Assembly: GCA_015664885.1 (NCBI GenBank)
Contig: DQPL01000040.1
Coordinates: 1 to 55,663, forward strand
Direction: 5' to 3'
Origin: Gemmatimonadota bacterium
GTDB lineage: Bacteria > Gemmatimonadota > Gemmatimonadetes > Longimicrobiales > Gaopeijiaceae
Length of the DNA stretch: 55,663 bases
The notes beneath the pieces are model-generated. The model ran no database searches. It saw only the letters and a list, made by a program, of their open reading frames with translations, and was not told the origin of the DNA. Shown here in pieces: positions 1-8,333 of the stretch. Position numbers and translations under genes: made by a program. Position 1 is the stretch's first letter, and the number at the start of each line of letters is the position of its first letter.

Positions 1-167
1 GTGCCCATGTACGGCTCGTAGGTCATGATGTTGACCTGCGGCGGGGGAGCGTCGGACCTGAGCTTCCACACGCCGAAACGTGGATTGTCCTGAGCGGCTG
101 CTTCGGCAGAGACGAGCACTACGGCCGCGAGCGCCGCGAGGCTGAGCGTGAGGGTCCGTTTGAGCAT
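1..167 (-). CDS. Exported protein, 3' end beyond window edge
   Basis: Fifty-five codons of a leftward gene are visible, starting at the ATG at 167 and running off the window edge. The first 25 or so residues form a typical Sec signal peptide (MLKRTLTLSL, an Ala/Val-rich core, then AEAAAQDNP as a plausible cleavage region). The visible mature part begins NPRFGVWKL, resembling small exported proteins that open with an N-P-x-F-G-T-W-K-L-N type segment, but too little is present to name a family. Positions 168-281 between it and the next gene show nothing I can name. Confidence 0.6.
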   Translation of the reverse strand, partial: MLKRTLTLSLAALAAVVLVSAEAAAQDNPRFGVWKLRSDAPPPQVNIMTYEPYMG

Positions 168-281
168 CGTTGAGACTCCTGTCAGTGGTGTGTCGGCACA
201 CGAGCGCCCGGGAGCACGAAATCCAGACCGACCATCATGCGGGTCCGAGCCCGAGTACGCGAGCCCCTCCCGAGCGGCCTT

Positions 282-764
282 CTAGAACCCGGCGGGATCG
301 TCCAGTAGCAGGCCCATCTCCTCACCCGGCTTCAGTTGAGCGGACCGGGCGATCGCAACGGAGCCCGAAGCAAACGTCCCGCCGAGGAATCCGGTCACCA
401 TGATCACTTCGATGACTTCGACAAGAGATGCACCCGCTACTCCCAAGACACCGAGCATCGAGAAGATGATTGGAACCGCTGCGGAGCCCACGAGACCCCA
501 GAGCACGACCCGCCCCAGCGAGAGATCGAATAAGCGTTTCCGCCCTTCCTTCAGCGAGAGCAAGGTGCCGAATCCGATCCCGGAAACGAAACCGTAGAGG
601 CCCATGCCGTACGCCCAATCAAGAACGGGATTGGTCCAACGCCAAGCGTCTGGCTCCACGATCCCGATGATGAGGCCGATCCCGGCTCCGATACCGGCCC
701 ACATCGCACCCCAGGTAACACCAACTCCGGCCAGGCCTCGTAGCCTGCGCAGCAACTTTCCCAT
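282..764 (-). CDS. Small multi-pass membrane protein, unknown function
   Basis: A 160-residue, Gly/Val/Leu-rich protein with about four hydrophobic segments (near residues 12-35, 45-70, 85-110 and 115-140) and an acidic soluble tail ending LLLDDPAGF. I chose the ATG at 764 over a GTG two codons upstream because GAGG lies five bases before the ATG. It follows the RnfD-like gene on the same strand with a 12-base gap, so the two are probably co-transcribed. I do not recognise the family; the Gly-rich helices would suit a small integral membrane protein, and no catalytic motif is visible. Confidence 0.6.
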   Translation of the reverse strand: MGKLLRRLRGLAGVGVTWGAMWAGIGAGIGLIIGIVEPDAWRWTNPVLDWAYGMGLYGFVSGIGFGTLLSLKEGRKRLFDLSLGRVVLWGLVGSAAVPIIFSMLGVLGVAGASLVEVIEVIMVTGFLGGTFASGSVAIARSAQLKPGEEMGLLLDDPAGF

Positions 765-776
765 GCCCACCTCAAG

Positions 777-2339
777 TCATGGCGCGGGATCCACGAAGCT
801 CGATCCACACGCACTCGTCCACCCCCTCTCGCACGCTAGGACGTACAGAGCCGCCGTGTCCTGCTCCCGAACGGGCCCCTTGCTACCGCGCAACACGATC
901 GGCAGATCGCTCGGCGCCAGACCGGCGCTCGCGAACGTCGTCGAACCCACCTCCAGCCGTGCCGCGTTGTCGCACGCTGCCGAGAAACCCAACGAGCAGC
1001 CGTAGCTCCACACGCCCAGCGCTTCCTCCTCGTCCCCCATCTGTACGACCAACAGAATCCCCAGTTGGTTGCACGACCAGCCGGACCCCCGCTCGCACAG
1101 ATTCTGTTGCTGCACCGCCAAGTAGTCACACGCCCGCTGCGAACCCTCAGCGCATGTGGTCTGCCAGAACGGGACCCACTGACCCCGGTGACCGTCGCCG
1201 ACACCGCCGGCGGCGGCGATACCCGCGAAGAGCAGGACCCACATCGCGACGGTGGCCAGCCTGCGTCGGCTCGCACTGAGCGCCGTACCCACTTTGGACA
1301 AATCCACCACTCGCAGCGGTCCCGTGGTGACCGATCGATCGAGGATCTGAATAAGCATGTTGAGGATCGGAACCGGCAGCAGCTTGTCGTAGAACGTCGG
1401 TGCGTCGACCAGCCTCAGGACGCCGAACATGGCGATCGTACCCATCCCGTAGAGCACGCCGAAGAAGACTCGTCCCGACTCCGTCCTCGGCGACGTCGAC
1501 GGGTCCGTGAACAGCAGCGTCATCCCCACGAAGACCGCGATGGGGATGTAGGAGTCGAAGAAGAGGTAGGTGCCCGTCACCCCGAAGTACGCGAGTCCAA
1601 ACAGGTACGTCGTCACGGCCGCGGACAGCGTCATCGTCGTAACGCCGAAGAGCAGCATCGCCGGCAGCGCCACCAGGAAGATCAGCAAATGCATATGCGG
1701 CGGATTGAACAGTGTCGTCGCAATCTCGATGCCGAGCGTGGTGTCGGTCGTGCCGGTCAGGATGAGCACGAGTGAGAACACCGCCAGTGGGAACGAGGAG
1801 GGGTTGAAGACGTGTGTGGAGCGTCCGCCCTTGTCCCAGCGGATGAACTCCTTGGCCAGGTACCCGAGGGCGATGATCGCGAACTGCCAGTGAAACCACT
1901 CGGGACGGAACAGCAGGAACAGGTTGATGCTGAGAATGATGGGCAGCGGCCCGAAGCCGAGCTCGAACTCGTTGCGTCGGGACCACGCCAACAAGCTGCT
2001 GAACGCGAAGGCGAAAACGAGCTGGGCGAAGATCAAAGAGTAGAACAGGCGGATACTCGGCACGTGATAGCCCCAGTAGGCATAGAGCACGAGTTGTGCG
2101 CTGGACTGCACGTAGTGAGGCTTCCGCGCAACGACACTCAACGCCAGCGTCCGCCCAGCGCCTCGCGCCCTCACGAACAGCGCAGCGGCCCAGATGAACA
2201 GCACGCCGGCTGCTCCTACCATCGCGCGCGTGATCGCAGGCTCTGGGCGCAGGACGCCTAGCACGACGAGGCCCAGCGCGAAGGCGGTGGGCAGCAGAAG
2301 GGCCCGGCCCGGCGCCAGCTGCTTCTCGTCCGACCTCAA
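777..2339 (-). CDS. RnfD/NqrB-like membrane protein with Cys-rich repeat tail
   Basis: About 520 residues. Residues 1-330 are a polytopic membrane domain of about nine to ten helices resembling the NQR2/RnfD/RnfE family, including HVFNPSSFPL and the TDPSTSPRT segment followed by GRVFFG that such proteins share. The covalent-flavin motif S-G-A-T of true NqrB is not seen. Residues 375-510 form a soluble part with Cys pairs spaced like Sel1/HcpA repeats (CAEGSQRACDYL, CERGSGWSCNQLG, then GCSLGFSAACDNA). No other rnf or nqr gene is nearby, so this is a stand-alone relative rather than part of a Na+-pumping complex. The start is a TTG at 2339, the weakest part of the model. Its electron-transfer role is inference. 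Confidence 0.65.
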   Translation of the reverse strand: MRSDEKQLAPGRALLLPTAFALGLVVLGVLRPEPAITRAMVGAAGVLFIWAAALFVRARGAGRTLALSVVARKPHYVQSSAQLVLYAYWGYHVPSIRLFYSLIFAQLVFAFAFSSLLAWSRRNEFELGFGPLPIILSINLFLLFRPEWFHWQFAIIALGYLAKEFIRWDKGGRSTHVFNPSSFPLAVFSLVLILTGTTDTTLGIEIATTLFNPPHMHLLIFLVALPAMLLFGVTTMTLSAAVTTYLFGLAYFGVTGTYLFFDSYIPIAVFVGMTLLFTDPSTSPRTESGRVFFGVLYGMGTIAMFGVLRLVDAPTFYDKLLPVPILNMLIQILDRSVTTGPLRVVDLSKVGTALSASRRRLATVAMWVLLFAGIAAAGGVGDGHRGQWVPFWQTTCAEGSQRACDYLAVQQQNLCERGSGWSCNQLGILLVVQMGDEEEALGVWSYGCSLGFSAACDNAARLEVGSTTFASAGLAPSDLPIVLRGSKGPVREQDTAALYVLACERGWTSACGSSFVDPAP

Positions 2340-2451
2340 AGCGTCATCCTGCGTGAGTCGTGTGTGTCAGAGATCTCTTCCTCCCCGCGACCAGGAACTC
2401 GAACGCCTAAACATCGAGCCGCCGACCTCTGCATCCGAGTGGGTTTCGAGG

Positions 2452-2690
2452 TCACGACCGTCGCTCAAGATACTGCTCAGCCAGCATCGACATTACCACG
2501 AGCGACTCGAAGCGGGCGCCTACCTTCAGACAGTCCCGGAGGAGTCCCTCTTCACGGAAACCCATCGATGAGTAGAGACGTCGCGCTCGATGATTGTCGA
2601 CTTTGACGTCCAGCCAGAGTCGGTGCGCACCGAGTCCCTCGAACGCCCGGCAAATCAGCAAGGACCCGGCTTCAACCGCCTGAGACCGTG
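2452..2690 (-). pseudogene. 3' remnant of a RimJ/RimL-type GNAT acetyltransferase
   Basis: The reading frame encodes only the last 75 or so residues of a GNAT N-acetyltransferase: a helix followed by LGAHRLWLDVKVDNHRARRL and YSSMGFREEGLLRD, the conserved acetyl-CoA-proximal half of ribosomal-protein-type acetyltransferases. The N-terminal half is absent. Upstream, the frame runs into the 3' end of the NHL-repeat gene, overlapping it by about 20 bases in another frame, and there turns into low-complexity Arg-rich translation. This looks like a deletion that joined the tail of one gene to the tail of another. Positions 2340-2451 between this and the RnfD-like gene hold no convincing gene. Confidence 0.6.
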
Positions 2691-3799
2691 AACTTCTGCA
2701 CCCGCCGACCCGTCGAGGCCTCACCCACATAGATATTTCCCTGCGAGTCCACACTCATACCGTGTGGTCGCAGGAACTGGCCGACCTGGCGGCCGCCTCG
2801 CCCGAATTCACCCACGACTTCCAAGTCGGAACGGCGAAGGACCCACACCTTGTGGTTGGTTCCGTCCGCGAGGTAGAGCCACTCCTGATCCGCATCTGGC
2901 GACAGCCCCACCACGAACGCAGAGCCCGATGCTCGCGTCTCAGGGGCGATGATCTTCTCGGTGACGAACTCGCCGCTCTGCTGGAAGACCTGAATGCGAT
3001 TGCCACGGCGATCGGCCACGTAGATGAGTCCGTCGTGCGAGCCCATGAGGCCGTGCACGGTGGAAAACTGACGAGGCGGTTCGCTGGCCGCTTCACGATC
3101 GTATCGGTAGTCGTCGTCCGGTATTTCTCCGTAGGCGCCCCAGTGGCGTAGGTAGGCGCCTGTCTCCCCGTCGAAGACGACGACGCGGCGATTGCGGTAC
3201 CCGTCGGCTACGAAGACCTCATTCGTCGACGGATCGACCCAGATCCCGGCCGGACCTCCCAGAAGGCTCTCGTCGTTGCTGCCCGCGTTCACTTCGTACT
3301 CTCCGATCTGCATCACCAACTCTCCGCTACGCGTGAACTTCATCAGGCGGTGATGCCGGAACGTCCCAATCCAAACGAAGTCGTTGTGGTCGATGAACAG
3401 CCCGTGCGCGTTGCGCGGGAACTCGGAGATGTCCTGAGTCGACGGGTCACCCCACCCCTGGACCACGTTGCCCTCAGGATCGAACTCGATCACTACAGGC
3501 GCGGGCACGCAGCACGTACCCAGCGGTGGGTTCTGAACCACCGAGATCTCCTCGGGCGTGAGCGTCTCGGGCAGGTGAGTCACCCAGACATGATCCTGCG
3601 CGTCCACGAAGACCGCGGTGACAGAGCCCATGATCCACTTGTTGGGCATCTCGAGCGGCCACGAGGGGTCGACGGTGAACGTCGGGACGCCTCCGGCCGC
3701 ACCAGCGACCTCGGTGTCACTTTCGTCTACTCCTGCGCACGAACTCAGGAACAGCGGTATTACCACGAGGAGGGCGAGGGCCCTAGGCGATCTTGGCAT
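2672..3799 (-). CDS. NHL-repeat beta-propeller lipoprotein
   Basis: A 375-residue protein starting MPRSPRALALL with a lipoprotein signal (lipobox LSSC, Cys near residue 21), so anchored to a membrane after export. The mature part carries repeated NHL units, for example WGDPSTQDISEFPRNAHGLF, GPAGIWVDPSTNEVFVADGY, HGLMGSHDGLIYVADRRGNR and HGMSVDSQGNIYVGE, consistent with a six-bladed propeller. Relatives are often annotated as peptidyl-alpha-hydroxyglycine lyase-like proteins, but catalytic assignment is not possible here and a binding or scaffold role is equally likely. The last blade closes with GRRVQKFTVSGG just before the GNAT remnant, so the extreme C-terminus may have been altered by the same deletion. 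Confidence 0.8.
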   Translation of the reverse strand: MPRSPRALALLVVIPLFLSSCAGVDESDTEVAGAAGGVPTFTVDPSWPLEMPNKWIMGSVTAVFVDAQDHVWVTHLPETLTPEEISVVQNPPLGTCCVPAPVVIEFDPEGNVVQGWGDPSTQDISEFPRNAHGLFIDHNDFVWIGTFRHHRLMKFTRSGELVMQIGEYEVNAGSNDESLLGGPAGIWVDPSTNEVFVADGYRNRRVVVFDGETGAYLRHWGAYGEIPDDDYRYDREAASEPPRQFSTVHGLMGSHDGLIYVADRRGNRIQVFQQSGEFVTEKIIAPETRASGSAFVVGLSPDADQEWLYLADGTNHKVWVLRRSDLEVVGEFGRGGRQVGQFLRPHGMSVDSQGNIYVGEASTGRRVQKFTVSGG

Positions 3800-4001
3800 T
3801 CTTCACGTCTCCGTCAGCGATTTCGTGGATCGTACCTTCGGCCCCTTCGAGACTAATCGCAACCCGAACGGCGTAAGAGGCATCCAACTAGTGAGACCAG
3901 GAGCACGACCACACGGGTTGGGGCGAATCGATGGATCAGCGGCGCGAAAAGGACGAGGGCTGGAACCGAAACTAACCGAAAAAATACCCTTTAAAACATT
4001 G

Positions 4002-4020
4002 ACTTTCATACATTGAAAGT
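4002..4020. repeat. Perfect inverted repeat between NHL and permease genes
   Basis: ACTTTCA and TGAAAGT (7-base arms) flank a 5-base spacer inside an unusually AT-rich patch (about 3975-4040). On the minus strand it lies just after the permease operon and a T-rich stretch follows within 10 bases, so it could be a weak terminator. On the plus strand it sits between TTGACT and a GATAAT sequence, so it could instead be an operator or promoter feature. The intergenic region 3800-4044 holds no gene. Confidence 0.4.
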
Positions 4021-4044
4021 ATGGTACGATAATACGAGGTGGGC

Positions 4045-6132
4045 TCACGCAGTCCCGCCGTAGCGGTCGCGCAGGGTGCTTATCCCCTCCGGCCGTCCGA
4101 TTACGGTGATCCGGTCGCCGTCGAGCAGCGCGGTGTCACCTCTCGGGATGACGAGCTCATCACTGCGGCGGATCATCGCGATCAACGTCCCATCGGGGAG
4201 CGACACCTCACGCAGCTGAAAACCGATGAGAGCGGAGCCTGGCTGATCTTTCCCGAGCACCATCACGAAGATGCGCTCGTTTCGGAACAACGCCTCTTTC
4301 AGCTGCTCGTCGCTCTCAGCCCCTAGCCATTCGGGCATGAAGCTGTCCTGATCCACGCGACGCGCGACTTGAGCCAGAATCCGGAGGTGCTGTCCCGGAT
4401 CCGCCTCGGGACTCACCAGAAAGAACACGGCTCGAATCGTCTCCGCCGGCGCGCGCTCAACCCTACCCGGCTCGCTCACGAAGCGCACTCCCTTTGTCAC
4501 TCTAGCCAGAAGGAGGTGGGAGCGGTCGAGCAACTCCGACCGCATATGCGGTAGTGCGACACCGTGCGAAACCGGGGTAGCCCCCGTGCGCGTGCCCAGG
4601 AGGAATGCCTCACACAGTTGGCTGGCGGTCACGGGCACGTCCAAAGCAAGCAGATCAGACGCCTGGTTCGCCAAGTCTTCAAAAGCGACGGGCCCCTCCA
4701 AGTCGAGCAGACGAGCATGCGTGAGCAGCCGATCGATCGGGTCGGCCTCGCGCGGCCCCCGTTCCTTCATGATCTCGCGAAGCTCCCGGTCCAGCCCCCC
4801 GTATCGCTGCCGTCCGAGTCGTTCGAAGACGTGGAAAATCGCGCCTTCTCGGTCGATCTTGTCGCGAGCGTAGTACGTGTACCACATCGCGCCGAAGACG
4901 ATCAGTCCACCTGTGAAGAGCGTTGGCAGGATCCCCATGGTCACGATCATCCAGAAGGGGCCGAGAATACCGAGGATCTGCACGGCAGGATACAAAGGAG
5001 AGCGGAAGCCAGGGTCGTACGACTCGATCCGACTCTCCCGCATTACGATCACCGCAAGGCAGGCGAGCGCGAACAATACCATCTGAAACGCGCTCGCGAG
5101 CTTCGCGATTCCCGTTGGGTCGAAGAGCGTGACCGAGAGCAGAATCATCGCCACGGTGACCGCTATGCCGACGGTTGGCGTTCCTCGCCCTCCGACGTGG
5201 CTGAACAGGACGGGCAAGAGCTTGTCTCTTCCCATCGCGAGCGGGTAGCGGGACGCGGCGAGGATCCCTGCATTTGCGACCGACGAGAACGCAAGTATCG
5301 CGGCCACCGTCATGATGGCCGCGCCCCACGGACCCACCAGAGCCTCGGCCACCGTGGCGACCGGCGTCAGAACTCCACCGCCCTGGCTCAGAGTCTCCAC
5401 TCCTACGACCCCGACCATCACCGAAGTGCCTACGATGTAGATCGTGATGATGCTGCCAAAAGCGAGAAACATGCCCAGAGGCAAGTTGCGCTCTGGGTTT
5501 TTCACTTCCTCCGCGACACTGGCGACCTTAGTCAATCCCATGTAGCTGACGATGACTAGCCCGGCGGTGCTGACTATCCCTGCGCCGCCCACCTCGAAAA
5601 AGCTGCTGAAGTTGCCCACCTCGACTTGAAGCACGCCAACGCCACAAAACCAGGTGAGCAGGATGAGGAGCCCAATCAGAAGCAGTAGCTGAAACGACCC
5701 ACTCTTTTTGGCTCCGAAGTAGTTGACCCCACCGAAGAAGATCGCGAACCCCGCCGCGATCGGACCCATTTGCAGGCCCGGGAGGAAGAGTTTCAGGTAC
5801 GCGCCGACTCCGATGAGTGCGAACGCACACTTCAGGATGATGGCAATCCAGGTTCCGAATCCGCCTATCGCTCCTACCAGCGGACCCATGCTCCGGTCCA
5901 GGAAATAGTAGATGCCACCAGCACGGGGCATCGCGGTCGCGAGCTCCACCATGCTGAAGAGCCCCGGAAGCAGGATCAGCCCCGCGAGCAGATACGAGAG
6001 AGGCATGGCCGGCCCAGCCCCGGCCGCTGCGAGCCCAGGCAGGAGAAAGAAGCCCGAGCTGAGCGTTGCGCCTGTGGCAATGGCGTAGACGTCCCACAGC
6101 CCCAGTTGCTTCTCGAGTCGCGCGGGCTTCAC
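4045..6132 (-). CDS. APC-family permease fused to EIIA-like and TrkA_C-like domains
   Basis: A 695-residue three-part protein. Roughly residues 5-430 are an amino-acid/polyamine/organocation permease with twelve or more helices, starting LEKQLGLWDVYAIATGATL. Residues 455-625 resemble a type-2 PTS EIIA domain, including GVALPHMR with the His that EIIA domains phosphorylate. Residues 632-695 resemble a TrkA_C/RCK ligand-binding domain (GTLIAMIRRSDELVIPRGDT, then DRITVIGR). The start is taken as the GTG at 6132, three bases after the stop of the receiver gene; the frame is open further upstream but overlaps that gene. The soluble domains probably gate transport by phosphorylation state or a nucleotide/second messenger, which is inference. 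Co-transcription with an agmatinase-family enzyme suggests an amino acid or guanidino/polyamine substrate. Confidence 0.75.
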   Translation of the reverse strand: MKPARLEKQLGLWDVYAIATGATLSSGFFLLPGLAAAGAGPAMPLSYLLAGLILLPGLFSMVELATAMPRAGGIYYFLDRSMGPLVGAIGGFGTWIAIILKCAFALIGVGAYLKLFLPGLQMGPIAAGFAIFFGGVNYFGAKKSGSFQLLLLIGLLILLTWFCGVGVLQVEVGNFSSFFEVGGAGIVSTAGLVIVSYMGLTKVASVAEEVKNPERNLPLGMFLAFGSIITIYIVGTSVMVGVVGVETLSQGGGVLTPVATVAEALVGPWGAAIMTVAAILAFSSVANAGILAASRYPLAMGRDKLLPVLFSHVGGRGTPTVGIAVTVAMILLSVTLFDPTGIAKLASAFQMVLFALACLAVIVMRESRIESYDPGFRSPLYPAVQILGILGPFWMIVTMGILPTLFTGGLIVFGAMWYTYYARDKIDREGAIFHVFERLGRQRYGGLDRELREIMKERGPREADPIDRLLTHARLLDLEGPVAFEDLANQASDLLALDVPVTASQLCEAFLLGTRTGATPVSHGVALPHMRSELLDRSHLLLARVTKGVRFVSEPGRVERAPAETIRAVFFLVSPEADPGQHLRILAQVARRVDQDSFMPEWLGAESDEQLKEALFRNERIFVMVLGKDQPGSALIGFQLREVSLPDGTLIAMIRRSDELVIPRGDTALLDGDRITVIGRPEGISTLRDRYGGTA

Positions 6133-6134
6133 CG

Positions 6135-6551
6135 CTATTCCGCTGCTTTCAGCGCGTAGCGAAGCACCTTTTCGAGATCGGCAATCTCGAAGGGCTTGCT
6201 CAGGAATCCGACGCCCGGCAGTGCCGAAGGAGAGATGCCCCAGCCATAGCCCGACATCAGGACGACCGGGAAGTCGGGATGAGCGGCCCACACACGATTG
6301 ATCAGATCCAGCCCGGAGAGTTCCGGCATCTTCTGATCGGTCAACAGAATGCGGCACTCCGTGGGATTCGCCAGAAGCTTCTCAAGCGCCTCCAATGGAT
6401 TCGTGTTCGCGGAGGACTGGAACCCCAAGCGCTTGAGGACGAGTGCAACATATACGCATATATGAGGATCGTCGCCGACGATCATCACCCGGCCTCCGCC
6501 CAGTTCGAGCGCAGCCGACTGATGCCGATCGCGTTGCCAGAAGTCAGTCAC
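6135..6551 (-). CDS. Stand-alone response-regulator receiver domain protein
   Basis: 138 residues comprising one CheY-like receiver domain and no output domain. The acidic pocket is partly changed (VMIVGDDPHICVYVALVLKR carries the first Asp pair), the phospho-acceptor Asp lies in LLTDQKMPELSG, the conserved Ser/Thr in VVLMSGYG and the Lys in FLSKPFEI. It overlaps the upstream agmatinase-like gene by four bases (ATGA) and is followed two bases later by the permease start, so all three are translationally coupled. No histidine kinase is encoded nearby. Being wedged between an enzyme and a transporter with a phosphorylatable domain suggests it adjusts their activity by protein contact, which is inference. 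Confidence 0.85.
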   Translation of the reverse strand: MTDFWQRDRHQSAALELGGGRVMIVGDDPHICVYVALVLKRLGFQSSANTNPLEALEKLLANPTECRILLTDQKMPELSGLDLINRVWAAHPDFPVVLMSGYGWGISPSALPGVGFLSKPFEIADLEKVLRYALKAAE

Positions 6552-7519
6552 GCCTCGCCCCCCTCCGGCGACTCATCGCCCTCAGCCACCAGACACAGCA
6601 GCTCATACAGGACAGTAGCGGCGATGAGGGATGTGCCGCCGGTCGGATCGAAAGGTGGTGCCACCTCGACCACATCGGCCCCCATCAGCTCCACGCCCCG
6701 CAGGGCCCGCAGAAGAATGAGGGCTTCGACCGAGGTGAGGCCACCGATCTCAGGCGTGCCCGTCCCGGGCGCATAAGCCGGATCGATGCTATCGATGTCG
6801 AACGAAAGGTAGGTAGGCCCCGAGCCCACGATACGAAGAGCCTCTTCGGCCACGGCCTCGACGCCCGACTGAGTCACTTCGTGCATGGGCACGACCCGCA
6901 TGCCCGACGCAGCCGAGTAGTCCCACCCCTCCGTCGAGTCCTGCGCTCCGCGGATACCGATCTGAATCGTTCGGGCCGGGTCGATGAGTCCCTCCTCGAC
7001 CGCCCGACGGAACGGAGCGCCGTGGTTATAGCGTGAACCCATGAACTCGTCCCAGGTGTCGGTATGCGCGTCGATGTGGATGAGGCCCACGGGACCGTCG
7101 GAGACCAGTCCCCGAAGCACCGGCAGAGTGATCGAGTGGTCACCCCCAACCGCCAGGGTGAGGACCCTCTGCCTATTGAAGCCGGCAATGAATTGCTCGA
7201 TGTCGTCATGCGCAGCCTCGGGCTCGTACACTCGAGTGAACGGCACGTCCCCACCGTCACCGACCCTGATGCGCTCGTAGGGGTTTACTCTCGTGGTCGG
7301 ATGGATGGCGCGCATCATGGTCGAGGCGTTGCGTACTTCTCGTGGTCCGTGCCGCGCACCGGGTCGGTTGGTCACGGCTCCATCATAGGGCACGCCCACG
7401 AGCGCGACATCGAACTCCGACGCATCCTCGATCAGTGGAGTCCGCATGAACGTCGGCACATGCATATACCGGGGCCCTGACATCGGGCCACGTGGACGGC
7501 CGACCTGGGCGTCACTCAC
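6548..7519 (-). CDS. Agmatinase/ureohydrolase-family enzyme
   Basis: A 323-residue arginase-superfamily protein with the complete Mn2+-binding signature: AVGGDHSITLP, LIHIDAHTDTWDE and YLSFDIDSIDPAYAPG. The N-terminal PYDGAVTNRPGARHGPREVR and the overall length match agmatinase, guanidinobutyrase and guanidinopropionase, which hydrolyse a guanidino group to urea plus an amine. The precise substrate cannot be read from sequence. It heads a three-gene operon with the receiver protein and the permease, which fits uptake and breakdown of a guanidino or polyamine compound. The start is the GTG at 7519. The SGNH hydrolase upstream ends 35 bases away on the same strand and may share the transcript. 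Confidence 0.85.
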   Translation of the reverse strand: MSDAQVGRPRGPMSGPRYMHVPTFMRTPLIEDASEFDVALVGVPYDGAVTNRPGARHGPREVRNASTMMRAIHPTTRVNPYERIRVGDGGDVPFTRVYEPEAAHDDIEQFIAGFNRQRVLTLAVGGDHSITLPVLRGLVSDGPVGLIHIDAHTDTWDEFMGSRYNHGAPFRRAVEEGLIDPARTIQIGIRGAQDSTEGWDYSAASGMRVVPMHEVTQSGVEAVAEEALRIVGSGPTYLSFDIDSIDPAYAPGTGTPEIGGLTSVEALILLRALRGVELMGADVVEVAPPFDPTGGTSLIAATVLYELLCLVAEGDESPEGGEA

Positions 7520-7554
7520 CTGATCAGCTCCAGGTCGTCAGCCACACCGAACGG

Positions 7555-8244
7555 CTAACGGAGCCGGGCGAGCAGGTACCCGACAACCCTCGTCCAGATG
7601 TCGTACCCGGCCTCAGTCATGTGGAGTCCGTCCCGAACGAAGAGCTCCGGTATCGGCTCGCCGTCCGCGCCCAACATCGGAGTGGCAACGTCCGCGTAGT
7701 GCACGTTCGCATGCTTGTCGGCATACGCCCGCAGGAGCGTGTTGGTGGCGACCATCTGCGGCCACACTGTCCAGCGAGAGAGACTGGGCTTGACCGAGAT
7801 GAAGACGACCTGAGTCGTGGAATTCGAGTGCATGACGCCCTCAGCGAAGTCCCGTAGGTCTTCGAAGATCTGCTCGCTGCTCTTACCCGCCGAAGTATCG
7901 TTGTCTCCAGCGTAGAAGACGACCACATCAGGGGAGTACCGGAGCACGGTTTCTTCGATGAAGTGGTTCACGTCCGAGACGTGGGATCCGCCAAAACCCC
8001 TGTTCAGCAGCCGCATGTGGGGAAACCGTTCCGCGGTGTTCCAGCGAACAATGCTCGAGCTGCCAACGAAGACCGTCGCGGCATCCGGAACACTGTTCTT
8101 GGCGTCCGACCGCGCAAATGCAGCCATGTCATCGTCAAAGCGCGCCGGATCGGGGTCGGGTGCCTGAGCCTCCACCTTCGGAACGGCTGCGGCCAACAGC
8201 GCGAGCAGCACCGCCAAGGATCGGGCTTCAAACATGCGTCTCAT
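7555..8244 (-). CDS. Exported SGNH/GDSL-type esterase-like hydrolase
   Basis: About 230 residues. From the chosen ATG at 8244 the protein opens MRRMFEARSL with a hydrophobic Ala/Leu core and a VEAQA cleavage region, so it is probably secreted; the frame is open to 8286 and an ATG at 8256 is also possible. SGNH blocks are visible: FVGSSSIVRW carries the nucleophile Ser of block I, RGFGGSHVSD the Gly of block II, YAGDNDTSAG the Asn-equivalent of block III, and DGLHMTEAGYDIW the Asp and His of block V. It most resembles GDSL-like lipase/acylhydrolases acting on esters or acetylated sugars. The substrate is unknown. Confidence 0.8.
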   Translation of the reverse strand: MRRMFEARSLAVLLALLAAAVPKVEAQAPDPDPARFDDDMAAFARSDAKNSVPDAATVFVGSSSIVRWNTAERFPHMRLLNRGFGGSHVSDVNHFIEETVLRYSPDVVVFYAGDNDTSAGKSSEQIFEDLRDFAEGVMHSNSTTQVVFISVKPSLSRWTVWPQMVATNTLLRAYADKHANVHYADVATPMLGADGEPIPELFVRDGLHMTEAGYDIWTRVVGYLLARLR

Positions 8245-8333
8245 GGCATCATCCATCGATTTGGGGGGACACCCGGCGGCGCTCACTGTGAAACGCAGTC
8301 ACGTCGGCCACAAGGGCCCGCCTGCTCGGCGGG

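Noticed and set aside
1147-1986. Long alternative frames over the RnfD-like gene on both strands
   Set aside because: Only the 777-2339 frame has membrane helices and family motifs; the others are low-complexity shadows.
2395-2460. A tRNA-like string on the minus strand (parts resemble a T-arm and an A-G-G-T-C-G-G-C-G region)
   Set aside because: The T-stem does not pair, no acceptor stem is found and the length between the parts is wrong. At most a degenerate remnant.
4564-5559. Open frame opposite the permease gene
   Set aside because: Composition is typical of antisense shadow (Arg, His, Asp and Gln rich) and the permease homology covers the same bases.
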